64,000 nt of DNA from an uncultured Oscillospiraceae bacterium (GTDB taxonomy: Bacteria; Bacillota; Clostridia; Oscillospirales; Acutalibacteraceae): assembly GCA_900549825.1 (NCBI GenBank), contig URQB01000011.1, positions 1 to 64,000 on the forward strand, in the 5' to 3' direction. Shown here piece by piece: positions 9,154 to 18,641 of the stretch. A program made the translations under genes and the position numbers. Below the pieces are notes generated by a model. The model had not been told where the DNA came from and did no database searches. It saw only the letters and a list, made by a program, of their open reading frames with translations. Position 1 is the first letter of the stretch; every line of letters starts with the position of its first letter.

Positions 9154-11322
9154 TCAGCTTCCTTTCTGTTGCGTTGTTTGCCCGCATTCCTCCTCTGCAT
9201 CTAAGCGGGGGATAAAGCGGGTGTCTTCCGTCTGTTGTGCAAGATAGGCTTTTTCCCGATCCTGCGCAAGCTTCAGAAGCGCCGCCTGGGAGTCGATATG
9301 GTGCTTCCCGCGCCGTTCGGCCATCCGGTAGAGGGCGTCCGGCCCCTGCAGGCGGGAATTGACCGTATCCTCCAGCTGCATGGCGAGGACCGCCTCGACG
9401 CGCATCCGGATTTTCGGCTCCTCCACAGGGAAGAGAAGCTCCACGCGGCGGTCGAGATTGCGGGGCATCAGGTCCGCGCTGCCGAGATAGATCAGCGGAT
9501 CACCGCCATTTTCAAAGCGGAAGATGCGGCTGTGCTCCAGGAAGCGGCCCACGATGGAGCGCACGGTGATATGGTCGCTGATCCCCTCCACACCGGGCAC
9601 CAGCGAACAGATGCCGCGTACGATCAGGCGGATTTCCACACCTGCCTGGGAGGCCTTGTAAAGCCGCTCGATCATATCATAATCGAGCAGGGAATTGACC
9701 TTGATAACGATGCCTGAGGGCTTGCCGTCAAGCGCGTTCTGCGTTTCCGCTTCAATACGCTCATAGAAAAAGGGGCGCATATCGTCGGGTGCGGTGATGA
9801 ATTTCTGATATTGCGGCGGGCGGGAGTAGCCGGTCAGCAGGTTAAAGAGCAGGGAGGCGTCCGCGCCGTATTCTTCGCGGCAGGTGAAAAGCCCCATATC
9901 CGTATAGAGCTTTGCCGTGCTGTCGTTGTAGTTGCCGGTGCCGAGGTGGAGATAGCGGCGGATGCCGTCCTCATCCCGGCGGACGACGAGCACGATTTTA
10001 CAGTGCGTCTTGAGCCCTACAAGGCCGTAGATGACATGGCAGCCGGCCTGCTCCAGCTTTTTGGCCCAGTTGATATTGTTCTCTTCGTCAAAACGGGCTT
10101 TGAGCTCTACCAGAACGGTGACCTGCTTTCCGTTCTCTGCCGCGCGCATCAGTGCGCGCACGATGGGGGAATTGAAGCTTACGCGGTAAAGTGTTTGCTT
10201 GATCGCAAGTACGTCCGGATCCTCTGCTGCGTTGGCCAGGAACCTGACCACACAGTCAAAGCTCTCATAGGGATGGTGGACAAACCGGTCACGGTCGCGG
10301 ATTGCGGCAAAAAGATCCTCCCCGCAGGAGAGAAAATCGGCGGGCCGGGCGGGCGCGATGGGCGTGAGGCGCAGATCAGCGTGGCCTTTCACCATAGAGG
10401 CGAGCTTTGACCATACCGTCAGATCGAGCGGCCCTGCACAGAGGTAGACATCCGCTTCCCGTACATCGAGCGTTTCGGTTAGGAAACGCCGGGTTTCTTC
10501 ATCGCATTTTGAATTGATCTCGAGCCGTACCGGGCGGCCGCGCTTGCGCTTCTTGATCGATTTCTGGATTTCCTGCAGCAGGTCCTCCGCCTCTTCGTCG
10601 ATGCTCAGGTCGGCGTTGCGCGTGATGCGGAAGAGAGAAACAGCCTTGACCTCGTGCGTCTCCAGCAGCTTGGGGAGGTAGGCGATGATAACGTCCTCTA
10701 ACAGGATAAAATGCTGCTTTTTTTCTCCAGGCAGGGCAATGAAGCGCGGCAGGATTGACGGCACCTGAACAACGGCGAAATGCGTTTCCTTCTCCTTTTT
10801 CAGCCTCACCGCAAGATTCAGCGAACGGTTTGCAAGCAGCGGGAAGGGGCGGCTCTGATCGACGGCGAGCGGGGTAAGCACAGGGAAAATGGTGTGCTCG
10901 AAATACCGCGCGACATATTTTTTCTGCTTTACGTCAAGCGCATCGAAGCGCACGATCAGAATATCGTGCTTGCGCAGCATGGGAAGCAGTGAATGGCGCA
11001 GGCAGTTATACTGCTTCCGGCATAGGAAATGAGCCTGCTCGCCGATCTGACGCAGCTGCGCAGAAGGAGATTGCCCGATGGGATACGGCTTCTTGACCCC
11101 CATGCGGACCTGCTCGCGCAGGCCCGCAACGCGGACCATGAAAAACTCGTCGAGATTGGAGGCGGTAATGGATAGGAATTTCAGCCGCTCGAGCAGCGGG
11201 TTTTCCTTTTCATAAGCTTCCTCCAGCACGCGCTCATTGAAGGAGAGCCAGCTCAGCTCCCGGTTGGTATAAGGAATGCGGGTGCGTTTTATCTTTTTTT
11301 CTTTTCCGTTTTTTTCGCCCAT
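9154..11322 (-). CDS. ppk1: Polyphosphate kinase 1
   Basis: The 722-residue enzyme makes inorganic polyphosphate from ATP, and can run in reverse. The four-domain layout is visible: an N-terminal helical domain beginning near YTNRELSWLSFNERVLEEA, and two phospholipase-D-like domains. The phosphorylated His lies in GLKTHCKIVLV at about residue 430, and the second active-site His in RFLEHSRIFRF at about 590. The ATG at 11322 follows AGAGGTGG; an upstream in-frame ATG has no ribosome site. The gene is first in an operon with pfk, whose ribosome site lies inside the ppk 3' end. A TATACT lies near 11357 on the minus strand. Confidence 0.93.
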   Translation of the reverse strand: MGEKNGKEKKIKRTRIPYTNRELSWLSFNERVLEEAYEKENPLLERLKFLSITASNLDEFFMVRVAGLREQVRMGVKKPYPIGQSPSAQLRQIGEQAHFLCRKQYNCLRHSLLPMLRKHDILIVRFDALDVKQKKYVARYFEHTIFPVLTPLAVDQSRPFPLLANRSLNLAVRLKKEKETHFAVVQVPSILPRFIALPGEKKQHFILLEDVIIAYLPKLLETHEVKAVSLFRITRNADLSIDEEAEDLLQEIQKSIKKRKRGRPVRLEINSKCDEETRRFLTETLDVREADVYLCAGPLDLTVWSKLASMVKGHADLRLTPIAPARPADFLSCGEDLFAAIRDRDRFVHHPYESFDCVVRFLANAAEDPDVLAIKQTLYRVSFNSPIVRALMRAAENGKQVTVLVELKARFDEENNINWAKKLEQAGCHVIYGLVGLKTHCKIVLVVRRDEDGIRRYLHLGTGNYNDSTAKLYTDMGLFTCREEYGADASLLFNLLTGYSRPPQYQKFITAPDDMRPFFYERIEAETQNALDGKPSGIVIKVNSLLDYDMIERLYKASQAGVEIRLIVRGICSLVPGVEGISDHITVRSIVGRFLEHSRIFRFENGGDPLIYLGSADLMPRNLDRRVELLFPVEEPKIRMRVEAVLAMQLEDTVNSRLQGPDALYRMAERRGKHHIDSQAALLKLAQDREKAYLAQQTEDTRFIPRLDAEEECGQTTQQKGS

Positions 11323-11445
11323 GGGACCACCTCTTTCCGGTTTATGATAAGAATAGTATATACGATTTCTGCAAAAAATGAAAACCATATTTAACTGAAA
11401 GGTTTTTTTGCAGATACGATTGCGCGGGTATGGGAATATTTCTCC

Positions 11446-11474
11446 TTGCCCATCGGAGCATTATTATTTATAAT
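11446..11474 (+). promoter_or_regulatory. Promoter of the ArsR-like regulator
   Basis: TTGCCC (11446-11451) and TATAAT (11469-11474) are 17 bases apart. The start of transcription would fall near 11481, so translation must begin downstream, at 11509. Confidence 0.6.
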
Positions 11475-11508
11475 GATGACAGATCAAGGGAAGGGATGTG
11501 CGCGCGCT

Positions 11509-12540
11509 ATGAATCCGATTATCCATCAAAGGCCCGAGCCGGTCTGTGAGACGCTCGCTCTGCTGTATATTTCTGAAAATTTGGACGATCTGATCCGGCT
11601 GATAACAGCGGTGATTGATGTGGAAGACGGGGACGGCACAGCGTTTTATCACGTACATGAGAGCCTTCACCGGAGATACGTTGCTGCGTTTCGTGAACGG
11701 ATTGTATCCGACGATTTATTCGATTTTTTCTTTCATCAGATGAGCATCGGCGATTACGTGATCACGATCCTTCCGTTTCTGATCGATAAAAACCTGCCAT
11801 ATGATGCAGAGGAGCGCGACGAGGGCGCATTGAGAGCATTGCTCAGTGATAGCTATCAATTTATTTACAACAGCGGTGTGATCGGGCTTGACAGGATTGA
11901 CCAGGCGCAGGATCTGGAAGCGTATATTGCCGGCGGCGCAAGCGGAGAGGAGCTGTGCGCGGTAACGCAACGCCCGTCGCTTTATTTGTCTGCCCTCGCG
12001 CGGATGATCCGGGAAAACGTACCTGCGATGGAAGATGCATGGGCGCTCGTGCGCGAGGAGGCGCAAGCCTTCATCGCCTCGAGCTGGAGCACCACAGACG
12101 AATTTTTTTCGAAAGGGATTGTCGGGCGAAGTGCGCAGATCAAGCATATTTATCCGCAGCTCAGCATTTATACCTCTTCCTTTTTCCTGGGCGACGCATA
12201 TTATTATGGAATGTTCAATGTCGATACGCGCCCGGAAGAGATCCGGGAGGATGAAAAGCTGTTTTTGACAGGCGCATGCAAAGCGATGAGCGACAGCACC
12301 CGTATGGAGATTCTGCTTCTGCTCAAGCAGCGCCCCTGGTACAATCGGGAGCTTGCCCAAACGCTGGGTTTGACCCCTGCTACGATCATGCATCATACGG
12401 ATATCCTCCTGCAAAACGGCCTGGCCGCTATGACAACGGACAGGGAGAATCAAAAACGGATTTATATCAGCCTCGTGCCGGAGAAGCTGGAGAAAATACG
12501 GGCCGTGCTGGCAAAGCTGTTTGAATTGGATTCAGATTAA
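11509..12540 (+). CDS. Transcriptional regulator with C-terminal ArsR-like winged helix
   Basis: The chosen start gives 343 residues; the ATG at 11509 has AAGGGA ahead, and the promoter position rules out earlier starts. The C-terminal 90 residues are a winged helix of the ArsR type, with SDSTRMEILLLLKQRPWYN leading into the recognition helix around LGLTPATIMHHTDIL. The N-terminal 250 residues are not recognised; they are likely the sensing part and contain no obvious membrane segment. It sits directly upstream of a GPH sugar symporter in the same direction, but that gene has its own strong promoter, so this regulator probably controls it. Effector unknown. Confidence 0.75.
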   Translation: MNPIIHQRPEPVCETLALLYISENLDDLIRLITAVIDVEDGDGTAFYHVHESLHRRYVAAFRERIVSDDLFDFFFHQMSIGDYVITILPFLIDKNLPYDAEERDEGALRALLSDSYQFIYNSGVIGLDRIDQAQDLEAYIAGGASGEELCAVTQRPSLYLSALARMIRENVPAMEDAWALVREEAQAFIASSWSTTDEFFSKGIVGRSAQIKHIYPQLSIYTSSFFLGDAYYYGMFNVDTRPEEIREDEKLFLTGACKAMSDSTRMEILLLLKQRPWYNRELAQTLGLTPATIMHHTDILLQNGLAAMTTDRENQKRIYISLVPEKLEKIRAVLAKLFELDSD

Positions 12541-12564
12541 TGCAATATATTCATAAAATTATAT

Positions 12565-12593
12565 TTGACACATATCTTCTATTCTGCTATGAT
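12565..12593 (+). promoter_or_regulatory. Strong promoter of the first GPH symporter
   Basis: TTGACA (12565-12570) and TATGAT (12588-12593) are separated by 17 bases, right after the stop codon of the regulator gene. Confidence 0.7.
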
Positions 12594-12618
12594 AAACGCA
12601 AAAGCGGGGAGGGAGATG

Positions 12619-14094
12619 ATGATCATGAAGCAGAAACAGTCTCGTGAAAACCGGCTCGTGGGGAAAGGGGAAATTGCCGCATACAGCGCTGCCGGAGGCG
12701 GGCAAAATTTCAACTATGCGTTGGTGACCGGATATCTGATGTATTATTATATCAATGTTTTTCACATTGATCCGCGTTTCGTCAGCGCGATGCTGTTTCT
12801 GGAGGGGATTTGGGATATCATCAACAATCCACTGGCGGGTGTTTTGATTGACCGTACACGGACAAAGCGGGGCAAGATGGTGCCCTATCTCCGCACGTTA
12901 ACCCTGCCGCTTGCCTTATGTACAGTCCTGATGTTTTCCGGGCCTTTCCTGATCCGCGACGCATCGCCGAAGGCACCGTCGAAAATCGCCTTTATGTTCC
13001 TCACCTATTTTTTGTGGGAGCTGTGCTATACGATCACGGACGTCTCCTATTGGGGCCTGTCGGCGGCAATCTCTCCGAACCCGGAGGACCGGCAGCGCGT
13101 AATGACTTCGGTCAATGTGCTGATCAATATATGCAGTGCCATTCCCTATATCCTGGTGCCGGTTCTGATGGACTATGCAGTGCTGCCGGATGCAAAGATC
13201 AGCCTGCCGAATGTGTTTTTTCTGTTTGGGCTGATCGGCGGTGTTGTTGGAATCGGCCTGTTTTCTCTGGCCGGCTTTTGCGTCAAGGAGCGTGTTGAGC
13301 AATCCCAAAACCGCCCCAGCTTACGGGAAAGTGCGGGTGAGCTGATCCACAATTCCGCGATGCGGGCGATTGTATTGTCCGGCCTGACCATTTCTCTGAG
13401 CGGGATTGGCTATGCATTCATGAACTATTATTTTATCGATGTGCTGGGCCACGCAAGCCTTTCCGTTCTCTCTCAGATTCCTTCCGCGATTACCTGGATG
13501 TTTTCCTATGCGCTCCTGCCGGTGATCAGAAAGCACCTGGACAACCGCAAGTTTATGCTGTTTTGCCAATGTGGGTTTGGGGCGGTGTGGTTGATTATTT
13601 ATTTGATCGGCATCAAATATTATGCCCGGCCAATGATCATCGTACCCGTGATTATGATCGGCCAGTTCCTGTTCGGCCTGATCAGTGCGCCCTGCAATAT
13701 TGTTGTCAATGAGATGATGGCGGAGGCGACGGATTATTCAGAATGGAGGACGGGAAAACGCAACGAGGGCGTCGGATTTTCCATGAAGATCACCACGCAG
13801 AAGATCAGCAATACCGTCATTCAGTCGATCAGCGCGCTTCTGCTTTCCGCCATTGGATATGTGACGCAGGAGGGAAACGCCCGTGTGCAGCAGACGGTAG
13901 CGGTGCAAAAACGGATCTGGACGATCTATACGCTGGTTCCGGCCGTCGTTTACCTTCTGAGCGCGCTCCCTTACGTTACCTATGATCTCGTGGGAGAAAA
14001 ACGGGAGACTGTGCTGCGGGAGCTGAATGAACGCCGTGCAGATCGGGCGGAACAGATGGACAGGGATCACGATGCAGGACTCTGTTCAGATTGA
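12619..14094 (+). CDS. Glycoside-pentoside-hexuronide (GPH) family sodium:sugar symporter
   Basis: This roughly 490-residue protein has about 12 hydrophobic segments and belongs to the MelB-like GPH branch of the major facilitator superfamily. Diagnostic stretches are WDIINNPLAGVLIDRTRTKRGKMVPYLR in the first half (loop between helices 2 and 3) and EATDYSEWRTGKRNEGVGFS in the second. It sits in the cell membrane and imports a glycoside with sodium or protons; the sugar cannot be told. Start choice among ATG codons at 12616, 12619 and 12625 is uncertain; 12619 has GGAGG six bases ahead. A hairpin terminator follows at 14.2 kb. Confidence 0.85.
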   Translation: MIMKQKQSRENRLVGKGEIAAYSAAGGGQNFNYALVTGYLMYYYINVFHIDPRFVSAMLFLEGIWDIINNPLAGVLIDRTRTKRGKMVPYLRTLTLPLALCTVLMFSGPFLIRDASPKAPSKIAFMFLTYFLWELCYTITDVSYWGLSAAISPNPEDRQRVMTSVNVLINICSAIPYILVPVLMDYAVLPDAKISLPNVFFLFGLIGGVVGIGLFSLAGFCVKERVEQSQNRPSLRESAGELIHNSAMRAIVLSGLTISLSGIGYAFMNYYFIDVLGHASLSVLSQIPSAITWMFSYALLPVIRKHLDNRKFMLFCQCGFGAVWLIIYLIGIKYYARPMIIVPVIMIGQFLFGLISAPCNIVVNEMMAEATDYSEWRTGKRNEGVGFSMKITTQKISNTVIQSISALLLSAIGYVTQEGNARVQQTVAVQKRIWTIYTLVPAVVYLLSALPYVTYDLVGEKRETVLRELNERRADRAEQMDRDHDAGLCSD

Positions 14095-14172
14095 GAAATT
14101 TCCGTTTCAAAGGGAACCGGCTCTGTGCGGTTTTGCAGTAAGTTGCCCGCACGGATGAACTGGTTCAAAGGG

Positions 14173-14216
14173 AATCCCCACCGCCTGCCTTAATACAGCA
14201 GGCGGCGGGGATTTGT
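14173..14216 (+). terminator. Hairpin terminator after the first GPH symporter
   Basis: CCCCACCGCCTGC pairs with GCAGGCGGCGGGG with a single mismatch, followed by a short weak T run. Confidence 0.55.
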
Positions 14217-14559
14217 CAGTGTGAAAGGGGCTTCTCCTGTACGTGAAAGTGAGCGACGAAGAAGCCAAACGGCGCAGAAATTTTAAATAATTCGAGGCCG
14301 GGAAGATAGCAATGAAATTGTCCTTTTCCGAGTCCATAATAAGTTTTTCTCCAAAGCAAAAATATAATGCAAACCAGGCCAAATAAATTCACTTAACCCA
14401 ATTATAATATGGCATATATGAATATATTTAAAATTTTTTATGTAACAAAACCCTTTTAAAGAAATTAATAGAATAAACACACCTAAACCGATCTTATAAA
14501 TGATGAAAAATAGAGAAACAGCATAAAGTCTTTTTCGATATCTCGTCGCTGTTGCCATA
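14217..14559. other. AT-rich intergenic island without a clear gene
   Basis: This stretch, especially 14280-14540, is far more AT-rich than its surroundings. A 91-codon minus-strand frame (14283-14558) would encode a hydrophobic protein with segments such as LFFIIYKIGLGVFILLISL, but it has no convincing ribosome site or relatives known to me. It could be a decayed foreign insertion. Confidence 0.4.
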
Positions 14560-14754
14560 GACCCCGTCCTTGCCGGGGATGCGGATCACTGTCGCGCCGT
14601 AATTTATCCAGCCGGCGTCGGCCGTGACGGTCAGGGTGTCATTTTGGCCGCCGGCCTTCTGAAGGCTGTATGCGACCGCGTGGATTCTCCACCGCTGGGA
14701 ACGGTTGCACGGAAGGCTGCCAAATAGATCTTCTGCGATTTTAAAATTTGATTC
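14560..14754 (-). pseudogene. Possible gene remnant, unknown secreted or carbohydrate-type protein
   Basis: An open frame of about 60 codons without a start codon reads on the minus strand with ordinary codon use, for example AGGQNDTLTVTADAGW and INYGATVIRIPGKDGVYG. A stop codon lies just upstream and the frame runs into the AT-rich island downstream. It looks like an internal piece of a larger gene, possibly an extracellular domain, but the family is not recognised. Confidence 0.3.
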
Positions 14755-14770
14755 ATTTCATAAATATCAT

Positions 14771-14798
14771 TTGTTTTTGCGGTGATTTATGGTATAAT
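14771..14798 (+). promoter_or_regulatory. Promoter of the phosphoesterase-symporter operon
   Basis: TTGTTT (14771-14776) and TATAAT (14793-14798) are 16 bases apart, about 80 bases before the GTG start at 14878. Confidence 0.6.
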
Positions 14799-14877
14799 AT
14801 AACGAGTTCATTGCCCGCGCCTTTGGCCGGCGGGCTCCGCAGTCGGTTTTCCGGCAGGCTTTTTTCATAGAGAGGGC

Positions 14878-16266
14878 GTGAAAGAGATTCTAACGTTTTA
14901 TCAAATCACAGATTTGCACTTTTATGCCGCAAAGGCGCTCGGCGCATGCGGCGCGGCGTGGGAGCGCAGGGCGAAATATGACCAAAAATGCGTGGCGGAA
15001 AGCGAGGCGATCATCGACTGTGCCTTTGAAAAGCTGATTGCGGACCGGGAGACGGAAATCGTCCTGATCAGCGGTGATCTCGTCTGCGACGGCGAGAAGG
15101 CAGGGCATTTGGAGCTGAAAAAGAAGCTTACCCATCTGGCGGATGGCGGAAAACGGGTTTTTGTGCTCACCGCCACGCACGATATTCATCCGGAGCCGAA
15201 GGGCTATTCTCAAGAGAAGGGCGAATATGCCGTCGACGGCCTGTCAAGGCCTGAGCTGCTGGAGCTCTACCAAGATTTCGGGCCAAGGGATGCGCTCTCG
15301 GTGCACGAGGCAAGCTTTTCCTATGTGGCGCACATTGCGGAGGGCTACCGGCTCTTCGTGCTCAATGACGACGGCAACGGATTTGAAAGCGATTTTTACG
15401 GCTACAGCAGCGGCCAGATGATCTGGCTGCGGGAGCAGCTTCGGCTCGGTCGGGAAAGCGGCGACGTTCTGCTTGCAATGGGGCATCATCCCCTGTTGCC
15501 GCCGAGCCCGATCTATCCGGTTTATACGCCCCGGGAGATGGTTGCAAACAGCCGCGATGTTGCGCAGCTGCTGGCGGATTCCGGTGTCCGCTTCCTGTTT
15601 ACGGGGCACACCCACATGCAGAATATCAGCTCCTATGAAAGCCCGAGGGGAAACCGCCTGTTTGAAATCAATACGGCGAGCCTGATCGGCTATCCCAGCC
15701 CCATCCGAAAGATGACGCTGGACGATGCGTCGCTGAAAATCGAAACGCAGCACATCGAAGCCCCGGATTTCGAGCTGGGCGGCAAGACCTACCTGGAATA
15801 CAGCCGCGACCACTTCGATTTCATGCTGCGGGATATCTTTGATTCCGCCGCTCACGATTACGAAAGATTCTGCGAGATCTCCCAAAGCTTCAGCCTGCCG
15901 CGGAAAACCGCGGAAAAGCTCCGGCTCCCGATCCAAACGCTGGGCAGGTTCCTCGACCGGCTGACGTTTGAGAAGGCCGGCAGGCTGCTGATGTGCAAAT
16001 CGAAGATTTCAAAGGAGATGTACGACACGCGGCTGTGCGATTTCCTGATCACAGTGCTCCGCAACATCTACGGCGGTGACGAGCCGTATGCGCCCGGCAC
16101 GCCGGAGCACGATTCCTTTATGGCGCTTTACAGGCGGGTCGCGCCGCTTCTGCACAGGATCAAGCCGCACATGGATTTTGACAGCGTGATTGAAGGGGTT
16201 TTGTACGACGGAGGATATCCCGACAACGATGCGGTGCTCAAAGTTCCCCGTTATGTGCCTGAATAA
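14878..16266 (+). CDS. Calcineurin-like metallophosphoesterase
   Basis: The 462-residue protein starts with GTG (AGAGAGG close ahead) and has no signal peptide, so it acts in the cytoplasm. Metal motifs are ITDLHFY near the N-terminus, ISGDLV, GHHPLL and FTGHTHMQN. Where most relatives have GNHD this protein reads TATHDI, lacking the Asn that normally binds the second metal, so activity or metal use may differ. Its general layout resembles the first phosphoesterase domain of the wall protein at 4.1 kb. The gene is followed 18 bases later by a GPH symporter, suggesting that the two handle an imported phosphorylated or glycosylated compound (inference). Confidence 0.8.
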   Translation: MKEILTFYQITDLHFYAAKALGACGAAWERRAKYDQKCVAESEAIIDCAFEKLIADRETEIVLISGDLVCDGEKAGHLELKKKLTHLADGGKRVFVLTATHDIHPEPKGYSQEKGEYAVDGLSRPELLELYQDFGPRDALSVHEASFSYVAHIAEGYRLFVLNDDGNGFESDFYGYSSGQMIWLREQLRLGRESGDVLLAMGHHPLLPPSPIYPVYTPREMVANSRDVAQLLADSGVRFLFTGHTHMQNISSYESPRGNRLFEINTASLIGYPSPIRKMTLDDASLKIETQHIEAPDFELGGKTYLEYSRDHFDFMLRDIFDSAAHDYERFCEISQSFSLPRKTAEKLRLPIQTLGRFLDRLTFEKAGRLLMCKSKISKEMYDTRLCDFLITVLRNIYGGDEPYAPGTPEHDSFMALYRRVAPLLHRIKPHMDFDSVIEGVLYDGGYPDNDAVLKVPRYVPE

Positions 16267-16284
16267 GGGAGGAGAAGCGATTCT

Positions 16285-17754
16285 ATGGAACGATATGTGT
16301 CAAAAAAAGAATGGATGGCGTATGCGGTCGGCGCGCTCGGCCAGGGTATGGTTTATGCGATTATGAGCTCCTACATATCCGATTTTTATATGAATGTGCT
16401 CAAGCTCGCGCCGGTTTTTGTGCTGCTGCTGATGCTGCTTGCGCGCGTCTGGGATGCAGTCAATGACCCGATCATGGGCTATATTGCAGACCGGGCAAAT
16501 CCCAAACGAGGGAAGATGCGCCCTTACCTGCTCTATACCCCGATTCCGATTGCGGTACTCACCGTGCTATTGTTTTATGCGCCCAATCTTTCAGGAACCG
16601 CGCTGATGGTTTATGCGGCAATCACCTATGTTGCATGGGGAATGATCTATACCGCATCCGATGTGCCCTTCTGGAGCCTGCCGAACGTGATGACGCCGGA
16701 CCCTGCGGAGCGCGGGGAGATCATCAGCAAGGGCAAAACGGCGAACGGCGTTGGTTCGGCTGTTCCGATCGTGTTTTTCATGGCGCTGGGTTTTATTCTG
16801 CCGAAGCTCAATCTCAGCGGGACGGAGCTTGAGAAAACGAAATATATGACGATCGCGCTGGTCTGCGCCATTTTCGGCAACCTGCTGTTTGCGCGCGTCT
16901 ATTTTAAGGTCAAGGAGCACATTGTGCTTCCCAATCCGCCGAAGCGGAAAAAAGGGGAAAAAACCGCGCTTCAGCTGATCCTCAGCTGCAAGCCGCTGCT
17001 TCTGACGGCGATCATGGGCATTTTGTCTTCCGCCAGATACATGTATCAGGCAGGCGCGGTGCATGTAGCGCGCTACAGCTTCTATATCGGCAAGGATTTA
17101 ACGGGGCTGGTCGGCGCGGAGAAGGAAGCTGCTCTGCAGGGCAATATCAGCCTGGTCTCCACCGTTTTCCAAGTGGCGAGCGCGGTGGGCATGTTCGGCG
17201 CGATGCTGCTGATGCCGGCGCTGTTCAAGAAATTCAACTATAAACAACTGATTATTTCCACTTCGCTCGTGGGCGCAGCCTCCAGCATGGTGATCTGGTT
17301 CCTGGGCTATGAGCGCTTCTGGCTTTGCATTCCGTTTTTCGTGATTTCCTGCATCCCGCTGGGCGCGATCAACGTTTGCCTCGGCGCAATGATCGGGGAC
17401 TGCCTGGATTATATGGAGTGGCAAACGGGCAAACGGCTGACGGGGATGGGGTCGGCAATCCAGAGCTTTGTGGCCAAGCTCGGCAATGCCGTCAGCACGA
17501 GCTTTATCATTGTTATGTACATGCTCGTGAACCTGAATGTGGCGGATATCAGCGCCAACGTGACGGCAAATCCGCTTGCGATGAGCACCACGGTCCGGTC
17601 GGGTATGTTCAGCCTGATCTCGATTATTCCGGCGGTTTCTCTCCTGCTGTGCACGATTCCGCTGTTCTTCTACGATCTGGTAGGCGAGAAAAAGGAGCGC
17701 ATTACAAGAGAGCTTGCCGAGCAGAGAGAGGCCAAGGGGATTGTGATCCATTAA
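16285..17754 (+). CDS. GPH family sodium:sugar symporter (second copy)
   Basis: The 489-residue membrane protein has about 12 hydrophobic segments. Family marks are WDAVNDPIMGYIADRANPKRGKMRPYLL in the first half and GDCLDYMEWQTGKRLTGMGSA in the second. It follows the phosphoesterase gene with an AGGAG ribosome site and shares its promoter. It is clearly a paralogue of the symporter at 12.6 kb in family but differs throughout in sequence. Substrate unknown. Confidence 0.87.
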   Translation: MERYVSKKEWMAYAVGALGQGMVYAIMSSYISDFYMNVLKLAPVFVLLLMLLARVWDAVNDPIMGYIADRANPKRGKMRPYLLYTPIPIAVLTVLLFYAPNLSGTALMVYAAITYVAWGMIYTASDVPFWSLPNVMTPDPAERGEIISKGKTANGVGSAVPIVFFMALGFILPKLNLSGTELEKTKYMTIALVCAIFGNLLFARVYFKVKEHIVLPNPPKRKKGEKTALQLILSCKPLLLTAIMGILSSARYMYQAGAVHVARYSFYIGKDLTGLVGAEKEAALQGNISLVSTVFQVASAVGMFGAMLLMPALFKKFNYKQLIISTSLVGAASSMVIWFLGYERFWLCIPFFVISCIPLGAINVCLGAMIGDCLDYMEWQTGKRLTGMGSAIQSFVAKLGNAVSTSFIIVMYMLVNLNVADISANVTANPLAMSTTVRSGMFSLISIIPAVSLLLCTIPLFFYDLVGEKKERITRELAEQREAKGIVIH

Positions 17755-17813
17755 AATCAGGCAGGGAAGGCAAATCCATGCAGCAGCATTCGGTGAGCAT
17801 ATGATCCCGAATA

Positions 17814-17850
17814 AAAAAACAGGCTTCCAATACCAATGGAAGCCTGTTTT
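17814..17850. terminator. Bidirectional terminator between the symporter and tauE-like genes
   Basis: ACAGGCTTCCA pairs with TGGAAGCCTGT; a run of seven A lies on the left and TTTT on the right, so it can serve both converging genes. Confidence 0.85.
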
Positions 17851-17870
17851 CGTTATATTTACGGTTATCG

Positions 17871-18641
17871 TCAGCCAAACAGCTTGACCGCGATCATCGC
17901 TGCGCCCAGGACGACCAGTACGATGCCTGTGATCCGGTTGAGCTTTTTCGGGCTTGCCTGATTGGCGAAGAGGGCGGCCACACGTGCGCCTGCCAATGTG
18001 GCCGCGATGCAGACAGCCAGCGCGAGCGGGTCCGGCATGCCGCCGATCGCCACATGGGACACTGCCCCCGTGAGGGCCGTAAAGGTCATGATAAAAACGC
18101 TGGTGCCGACCGCCGTTTTCAATTCATATCCCAGCACGCTTGTGAGGATCAGCAGCAGCATCATGCCGCCGCCCGCACCGATAAAGCCGCAGATAAAGCC
18201 GATCAGCACGCCGCAGAGAATGGATTCAACCGCCTTGCGGGCCGTGCTTTTGGAGGCGAGCGCTGCCTTGGTGGTCATAACAGGCTTAACGATGAATTTG
18301 ACGCCGAGCAGCGCGGTCATAAAAACGGAAAAACTGCCCATCGTGCTGTTGGGCACGAGCGACGCAACATAGCTCCCGACCAAGGTGAAGACCAGCACGG
18401 AGCAGAGCATGATCAGGCCGTTTTTGATATCCAGGTTTTTGTTTTTTCCGTAGGTATAGGCGGAAATCGCCGAAGCGAGGACATCGGAAGCGAGCGCAAT
18501 GGCAACCGCCTCATAAGCGGGGATGTCCAGAAATGTGATCAGCATCGGCGAAATCACTGCGGCGGCAGAAAGCCCTGCAAGGCCGGTGCCGATTCCGGCG
18601 CCTAGGCCGGATATGATATAGACCAGAAGTTTAATGGCCAT
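17871..18641 (-). CDS. TauE/SafE family membrane permease
   Basis: The 256-residue protein has about eight hydrophobic segments in two similar halves, each with a Gly-rich signature: GLGAGIGTGLAGLSAAAVISP at the N-terminus and GFICGFIGAGGGMMLL in the middle. This is the pattern of TauE/SafE exporters, which move sulfite, sulfoacetate or related organosulfur anions across the cell membrane; the substrate here is unknown. Its start overlaps the end of the upstream MarR gene by 11 bases, so the regulator and permease are translated from one transcript. Confidence 0.85.
   Translation of the reverse strand: MAIKLLVYIISGLGAGIGTGLAGLSAAAVISPMLITFLDIPAYEAVAIALASDVLASAISAYTYGKNKNLDIKNGLIMLCSVLVFTLVGSYVASLVPNSTMGSFSVFMTALLGVKFIVKPVMTTKAALASKSTARKAVESILCGVLIGFICGFIGAGGGMMLLLILTSVLGYELKTAVGTSVFIMTFTALTGAVSHVAIGGMPDPLALAVCIAATLAGARVAALFANQASPKKLNRITGIVLVVLGAAMIAVKLFG

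Noticed and set aside
12565..12618. TTG start of the first GPH symporter at 12565
   Set aside because: That TTG is part of the -35 box of a strong promoter, so translation begins further downstream.
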